A model generated the notes under the pieces. It made no database searches and was not told the DNA's origin. It saw only the letters and a program-made list of their open reading frames with translations. A stretch of 64,000 nt of DNA from Adenophora triphylla var. japonica (Eukaryota > Streptophyta > Magnoliopsida > Asterales > Campanulaceae): contig JAFEMH010002077.1 of the NCBI GenBank assembly GCA_022495995.1, positions 248,001 through 312,000 on the forward strand, written 5' to 3'. Of the stretch, positions 58,261 to 64,000 are shown piece after piece; within the stretch, counting starts at the first letter, position 1, and the number at the start of each line of letters is the position of its first letter. The position numbers were made by a program, and so were the translations under genes.

Positions 58261-59522
58261 TGTTGGTGTAATGCCCTAGGCTTTAGTTATGTTTAACTGA
58301 AAACCGTTATGTATCGTCTTTATCGTTTAAGTTTATTATTTGATTATTATATATTTTGCATATTTATTGTAATAATCTCCGTCCCTAATTATTAAGAGAA
58401 TAATTAGTATAATTGTCAATGGATAATCATATGATGATTATATGCATAAAGATGCACATTGAAATTATGGGTACTTGTTATAGAACAAGTGACTGGACTT
58501 GACCCGTATGAGATTTATGTCATGGTCAAATGTCATAATTAAATCCCATATGGTCACTTCATTTAGTCCCTAGACCTGAGATTATCATGACCTTACATAT
58601 GATGAAAGTCATGTTTGATTTTAGTCAAACGATATCTTAACACGATATTTATAAAGGCTATCTTTGGCATGATCGGATTCATGATGGGAAGGATGATAAG
58701 TCAAGATGGAATTTGTCCCTCGAAAGAGAGATGTTTTGCTTGGGCCCCTCGATGAGTGATAATGATGGAAAGTGTGTGGCCACACCCCAATGCGATTGGA
58801 TTATCATTATACTCATGATCGAGAAAGCATTGAACAAATACAAGTTGACGAGGACCATGACTTGTGTTCAATATAACATCGTGAGACAAAGGGAGAAATG
58901 GAAGTGTACCATTGGAAACGTGAACTCTTACGTTATATTATTTGGGAAGACATAATGGCTTGCTAGAGTCCGTTTATGTCTTATGAGAATCGATATGATC
59001 GAGCTCATTGCCAACATAATATAATCCTATTGGGTCACACACAACTAGAATGAATTGGTTAAACCAAAGGAAGAATGATTGAGAGTTATCGATATGGCTT
59101 GTGTAGCCGCGCGACAGAACTTGTCCAATGGACTCATTGAGTCGTGCGACATAACAAGGCCAAGGCGGTTTTGACAGACAGTTTCCTAATACGATTAGGA
59201 AACATATACCTATACTAAAGTAGTATAAATATAAACTATGTAAAACCCTAATCAGTCTAGCCGAATTTTTCAATAGAAAATTCTCAACAAAAGGTTTCTC
59301 AATATCTCTTCCTAAGGTTTTAGAATCTAGCAATTCTCAAGAACGGTTCTTGGTTCATTCTTACGTGTGGATACAACAATAGAGGGTCTTCGCTCGTTTG
59401 ATGATCAAGGCCTAGAGTTCCAATCCGAAGATTGAAAGGTTTTTTGAAGATCGAAGATTGTGATTCAAAATCACACCAATAAATTGTTCGATAGCTCAAG
59501 ACCGGAAAGCAATTAAGGTTGG
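58261..59522 (+). repeat. Copia 3' LTR, truncated at its 3' end
   Basis: Matches 51703-52968; the last ~110 bp of the LTR are replaced by the Gypsy LTR beginning at 59523. Confidence 0.93.
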
Positions 59523-60063
59523 TGTTGTGGGCATTTTTCAACATGGCAACATCTTCAATTGATCCTGCATATCGAGATGTCATTACACTTAATTAAGAGA
59601 GAAATGCGGAACAATCTTCAAGCACGTTCAACAGACCTTCAAACGGCTAGGGCGACTTGGTCTAACGGAGGTTGAAGTGATAAACCAGAATGCCGAGATT
59701 ATAGGAACCATATTGACTCTTTCATATCTACTTGTATTTAAGGGGAAATGGAGACGGAAAAACACACTAACGCTCATACGCACACACTCAACACACAAAG
59801 CTCTTGTAATCCTCTCCATTGTCTTCCAAAGTTGTATTCTTGATCATTATAGTGAAACTTTTAAGGTTGGAGACCTAACTCCCGGGGTTTTTTCCAAAGA
59901 GGTTATCACCTCCAAGGTTTTCCTCGTTAACAAATCGTGGTGTCATTATCTCTTTTTCAAGCTTTTGTTCCATTTAATCGAATTCCACAGTTCCCTCCTT
60001 ATTATTCAATCCACACACTAAACTTAGTTAAGATTCTACTTTATTGTTTTTTCTACCAAAACA
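59523..60063 (+). repeat. Gypsy 5' LTR, 541 bp
   Basis: TGTTGTGGGCATTTTTC to ACCAAAACA. It interrupts the Copia 3' LTR after AAGGTTGG, so the expected 5-bp duplication would be GTTGG. Confidence 0.85.
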
Positions 60064-60129
60064 ATTTGGCGCCCACCGAGGGGCCTCGTGGTTTATCGGT
60101 TATTTGAAACATTTCCTAACCAAATTCAC

Positions 60130-61812
60130 TATGTCTGCACCCTCCAATGTGTCCACCGCCGGGAAAGGTCCCGCTCGTTGTTCCCACATCAGAGGTAGAA
60201 CCAGCCTTTGTTACCACCACCTCCTCGCACCGGGTCTCAGCCTAACCCAACCTACGAAGACTCCACAAAAGGGGGCAACCTCTTCCAATGCGATGCCGAC
60301 ATCCGGAGTATCCTAACCAAAGTTGAATCAAAGGTTGGACCAAAGAAGACAACAATTCGAAGGTGTTGACCAATTCCATGATTAAGATGCAGTAAAGATC
60401 AACAAATCATCGCATCTCGGCTTGAGAACATATCACCACCGCGTGCAAGGGTTCTCAACTTTGACAACACCTGAGGATCTACATTTCGAGTGAATTCATT
60501 CCAATGGGCAGTCCTCCTCAAACTCATTCGCCGACATCTTTAATGATGTCGACATCTTTACCTCGGGGACACCCCATCGACGCCATCTTCCTGAGGATTC
60601 ACCCCATTCATTCCATTTATAGACAACACTACCGTCACGACTACTACGGACGATTCTCGGTTTGCTAAATAATCTTTTCAATAATAATAATTTCAATCGT
60701 CTTCCTATGGCCGACCCTTTGCAGAAAACCCACTAGCTAAACAGATGCAGATCTCGTAGAGCCGATAATGAACGCACTGTGTGTAACTCCTCCAATTCAA
60801 CCAAGTGACCCAAAACTCGTTACAATCGATCCCGGCTTGTCCCATCAATTGCAAATGTCGACATCCCGAAGCGTTTCAGCCGTACCATCTATGAAGTTGT
60901 ACGATGGCACCACGGACCCAGAGGAGCATGTTGCACACTATCAAGAAAAAGATGGACATAATCCATATCCCGCTTCAAGCACGGGAGGCCTCGCTTATGC
61001 AGGGATTTGGATCCACCTTGTCCTGGACCACTCTCAAATGGCCGATTAGGCAACCCCGGGTTCAATTGGTTCATACGCCCACCTCATCAACATGTTCTAT
61101 AACCAATTCTCATGCAATCGACAATTTGAAAAGTTGACAAGTGATCTCTACAATGTGACCCACAGCCTAATGAGACTACAAGGATTATGTCCATCGGTTC
61201 AATAAGGAGGTGTTAGAAATTCCCAATCTTGACATGTCGACATGCCTACGTAAGCATTCAAAATGGGGTTGAAGAAAGATTCACAATATTATCAAGATTT
61301 GGTAATGACTCCTTGTAAGCGGCTAGAAGAAGTCAGAGCAGAGCATTAAGGTTCATAAGACTCGGAGGAAGATGAGCCGCGAAGATCGAAGTCGTCATCC
61401 AAGACGCCGACATATGACCATCCCGACGAAAGACCGAATCGTCCCATCGCAGAACAACCGTCCCAATCCTTATCCGAGAATTGACACTAGCAAAATTAAT
61501 TCGGTAGACGGTGAGGATGAAGATAGTGATAATGTGCCTAACATTTCGATTATTGTTTTTCCGTTGACATTTCAGTGTACTTTGTGCAATGGGAAACCTA
61601 GGAGACAAAGCCGATGGCCAAAGAAAACGGACAAAACCACAGGATGGCGTGACAAATCAAAATGGTGCGCTTACCATGAAGACTTTGGACACGTTATCAA
61701 GACTCGCATCGCGTTAAGAAAGGAGATCGATTACTTACTCTCGAAAGGACATCTTAAGGAGTTATTGGGGTCCGTAAAGAAGAAGGCCGAAAATGCAGTA
61801 AGCTCCTCATGA
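60130..61812 (+). pseudogene. Gypsy gag (Tat-like)
   Basis: After an ATG at ~60131 (MSAPSNVSTAGKG) the frame breaks repeatedly. Landmarks are VPSMKLYDGTTDPEEHVAHY (~60880), then GFGSTLSWTTLKW, and a C-terminal Cys/His motif KWCAYHEDFGHVIKTRIALR with KEIDYLLSKGHLKELLG (~61660-61770), both typical of Tat-lineage gag. Region 61200-61360 encodes the spacer KMGLKKDSQYYQDLV across a frame change. Confidence 0.82.
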
Positions 61813-62039
61813 AGCCGAAAGACCGCTTCTCCCCCAAAGATCAACAAAGGTGATCAACTTCATCATGGAGGCTCGTAAATATGTGGAACATCCTATTCTC
61901 GCCGCAAAACGACACGCTAAGGAGTCAAAAGAGGAAAAGCCAGAGACGGCCTCAAGATGTCGACACCTTACCCGGATCCAATTACCTTTGATGAAAGTGA
62001 TCGTGATAACTTGCCGGAACCCCATCATGACGGTCCGGT

Positions 62040-62470
62040 TATTTCCTTGCAGATCGCCAACCTACAATACGACGTATTTTGGTAGATGGGGCAGCTCCGT
62101 CAATCTTATTATGTTGGGTACCCTTAAGGAAATGAACATCCTGCATCGGAGATTGTCAAAAAGTCTTCAAGGCCGGTAGGCTTCAAAGTGGTGAAGTCAA
62201 AGAAACGGTAGGGGAGATAAAGCTTCCAATATACTCAAAGGGCCTCAACACCATGGAGCGGTTCACGTAATTGATTGCGCAACATCTTACAATGTCATTC
62301 TTGGAAGACCGTGGATTCACGGAATGAAGGCCGTACCCTCCACTTACCATCAGTGTGTGAAGTTTCCAACACCTTGGGGTGTCGCTAAGATTTACAGTGA
62401 TCAACAGGTGGCTAAGGAATGTTACAAAACTTCAATGAAGGCGTCTATATCTCCAAAACAAGCATAGCAA
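62040..62470 (+). pseudogene. Gypsy protease region
   Basis: YFGRWGSSVNLIMLGTLKEM corresponds to the retropepsin active-site segment; LVDGAAPS in an alternate frame keeps the Asp (VD-G). It is followed by [20 protein letters not shown] across a shift, the ILGRPWIH hallmark of Tat-type proteases. Frameshifts at ~62100 and ~62185 disable it. Confidence 0.78.
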
Positions 62471-62699
62471 TTACCGAGGAAAGTACGCGAAGTCCCGGGA
62501 AGCTAGAGAGGATGATGTGAAAGAAGTATTGTTAGATCCTTCCAAGCCGACATCGTAGTACTTATTGGCACCGACATCCCGTCGATATAGAAGAGAAACT
62601 TGTGAACCTATTAAGAAGCAAAATAAAGAGTTTCGCTTGGAAACATGATGACATGACAGCATTAGCAAAGATGTCATCACTCACAAACTTAACATAGAT

Positions 62700-64000
62700 C
62701 CTAGCTTTAAACCAAAGGCACCGTAAACGTAGAAAGTTTGCGAAACCGTAAATCGATCATCAAGGAGGAGGTAGAGCGCTTACTCAAAGCCAACATGATA
62801 CGGGAGGTCGATTATCCAAGATGGTTGGCGAATGTGGTTGTGGTAGAGAAGAGAAATGGGAAATGGCGAGTTTGCGTCGACTTCACCGACTTAAATAAAG
62901 CCTGCCCAAAAGATCCTTTCCCTTTGCCGCACATAGATTCGTTAGTTGATGCCACTTCAGGTCACGAACTCCTCACTTTCATGGACGCGTCCTCGGATTT
63001 CAACAAATTCGATGGAACCATCTCGACCAAGAGGACACCGCCTTCATAACCCCCACAGTATTTATTGTTATATTGCCATGCCTTTTGGACTAAAAATGCA
63101 GGTGCAACGTATCAAAGGCTCGTCAACAAGATGTTTAAGGATCGATTGGGGACACAATGGAGGTATACATCGACGACATGGTAGTAAAATCCAAGAAGGC
63201 CGAGGATCACATAAGCAACCTCTCTCAAGCTTTTGACATCTTGGATTGTTTCAATATGAAACTTAATCCAGCCTAAATGCAACTTCGGAATGAAGGCCGG
63301 CAAGTTTCGGGTTATATGGTTACTAAAAGAGGCATTGAAGCCGCCCCTGCAACAAATACGCGCTATTCTCGACCGTCATCACCTCAACTCTGTCAAGGAC
63401 GTCCAAAGATTGACAGGAAAAATTGCCGCACTCACTAGATTCATTTCCAAATCCTCGTATCGATGCAAACCTTTCTACGACATCTTAAGAAAGAACAAGA
63501 AGTTCCAATGGGAGGAACAACATGAAGAAGCTTTTCAGAGCTCAAAACTTACCCGTCGACACCTCCCTTATTGGCCAAACCTCGCATGGAAGAACATCTT
63601 TACATCTACCTATCGTCCGAAGGCGCCGTAAGCGCTAGCCTTGGTGACAGAACGAGATGGTAATCGGCAACCCATCTACTATATAAGTAAGACACTCTTA
63701 GATGCCGAGACCAGTATTCTCATTTACAAAAATTAATTTTAGCTTTGATAATCGCTTCTATTAAGTTAAGGCACTATTTTGAAACACATACTATTATTGT
63801 ACGCACTAACTATCCTATTAAGAATGTCATGAGAAAACCAGAGATGTCAGGACGAATGGCGAAATGGTCTGTACAATTAAGCACATACGACATCAAGTAC
63901 GAGCCTTAACCGCAATAAAATCCCAAGCCCCGGCCGATTTTGTGGCTGATTTCAAACCCAACGCTACAACAAGAGGTGGAATTGGAAGTACAACAACTTC
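62700..64000 (+). pseudogene. Gypsy reverse transcriptase and RNase H
   Basis: 62738-63049 reads SIIKEEVERLLKANMIREVD, RNGKWRVCVDFTDLNKACPK and DPFPLPHIDSLVDATSGHEL, the finger and palm start of a Tat RT. After a shift the YIDDMVVKSKKAEDH catalytic box lies near 63160-63210. The connection and RNase H follow (LTGKIAALTRFISKSSYRCK ~63410; later RHYFETHTIIVRTNY ~63770). The usual Asp in FMDASSDFNK is followed by an early frameshift at ~63020. The element continues past the window. Confidence 0.85.

Larger units (their letters stand above)
51703..59522 (+). mobile_element. Copia retrotransposon with long LTRs, 3' LTR truncated by a Gypsy insertion
   Basis: The 5' LTR (51703-53077) and the partial 3' LTR (58261-59522) start TGTTGGTGTAATGCC. 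A primer-binding-like GTTGTATCAGAGC follows the 5' LTR and a polypurine tract CAAGTGGGAGAC precedes the 3' LTR. The 5.2-kb interior has Copia order but is heavily broken. The left target site lies in the plant-mobile-domain gene (AATCTATATC); the right one is beyond the Gypsy element, outside the window. Confidence 0.9.
59523..64000 (+). mobile_element. Tat-like Gypsy retrotransposon, truncated by the window edge
   Basis: A 5' LTR (59523-60063) is followed by a primer-binding site TTTGGCGCCCACCGAGG and gag, protease, RT and RNase H regions in plus orientation, with the right end outside the window. The gag has no classical zinc knuckle but a Cys/His segment typical of Tat. The element is frameshifted at several points. 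Confidence 0.88.

Noticed and set aside
52143..58955. Paired small ORFs at 52143-52391 and 58701-58955
   Set aside because: The same sequence occurs in the two LTRs of one Copia element; not genes.

Overview
This is a stretch of nuclear DNA from a eudicot plant. The evidence is a TIR-NBS-LRR immune-receptor gene (a class essentially absent from grasses), GT/AG introns, captured fragments of typical plant genes, and near-saturation with plant transposon families: Copia, Gypsy, Helitron, hAT, MULE, SINE and mariner-type MITEs. I cannot name the species. No prokaryotic features such as operons, ribosome binding sites or CRISPR arrays are present.

Layout. 1-1660 is the 3' end of a Copia-like element with its LTR. 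1661-3584 is a repeat-rich segment, part of which recurs upstream of the immune-receptor gene. 3585-~12017 is a decayed Helitron on the minus strand, with a Rep/Pif1-type helicase and captured exon fragments of an ISWI remodeller and an ABCF3-type ABC protein. 12018-14334 is repeat-derived spacer. 14335-20640 is a mosaic of LTR-retrotransposon pieces. 20640-25223 holds MITEs, a SINE, and a mariner-like MITE split by a Pack-MULE carrying short-chain dehydrogenase exons. 25229-28108 is a complete 2.9 kb gag-protease-only LTR element. 28893-41915 is a three-level nest: a Copia element interrupted in RNase H by an 8.2 kb hAT element, itself interrupted by a 4.6 kb Pack-MULE carrying a DEG1 protease fragment. 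42248-46921 is a five-exon TNL gene on the minus strand with one premature stop. 47068-48280 is the second copy of the repeat segment. 50274-51702 is a plant-mobile-domain gene remnant cut by a second Copia element (51703-59522). That element's 3' LTR is in turn cut by a Tat-like Gypsy element running off the right edge.

How it fits together. The only near-intact host gene is the TNL. Its exons sum to 3627 nt (1209 codons) with consistent splice phases and a single in-frame stop at codon 546, so the locus as sequenced would encode a 545-residue TIR-NB-ARC protein or be a recent pseudogene. Nearly everything else is transposons in various stages of decay. Many boundaries are fixed by target-site duplications (5 bp for LTR elements, 8 bp for hAT, 9 bp for MULEs, TA for mariner MITEs) or by paralogous empty sites within the window. 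The two Pack-MULEs share terminal motifs, a subterminal block and CTGTGA-type repeats, and carry different host-gene fragments, so they appear to belong to one gene-capturing family.
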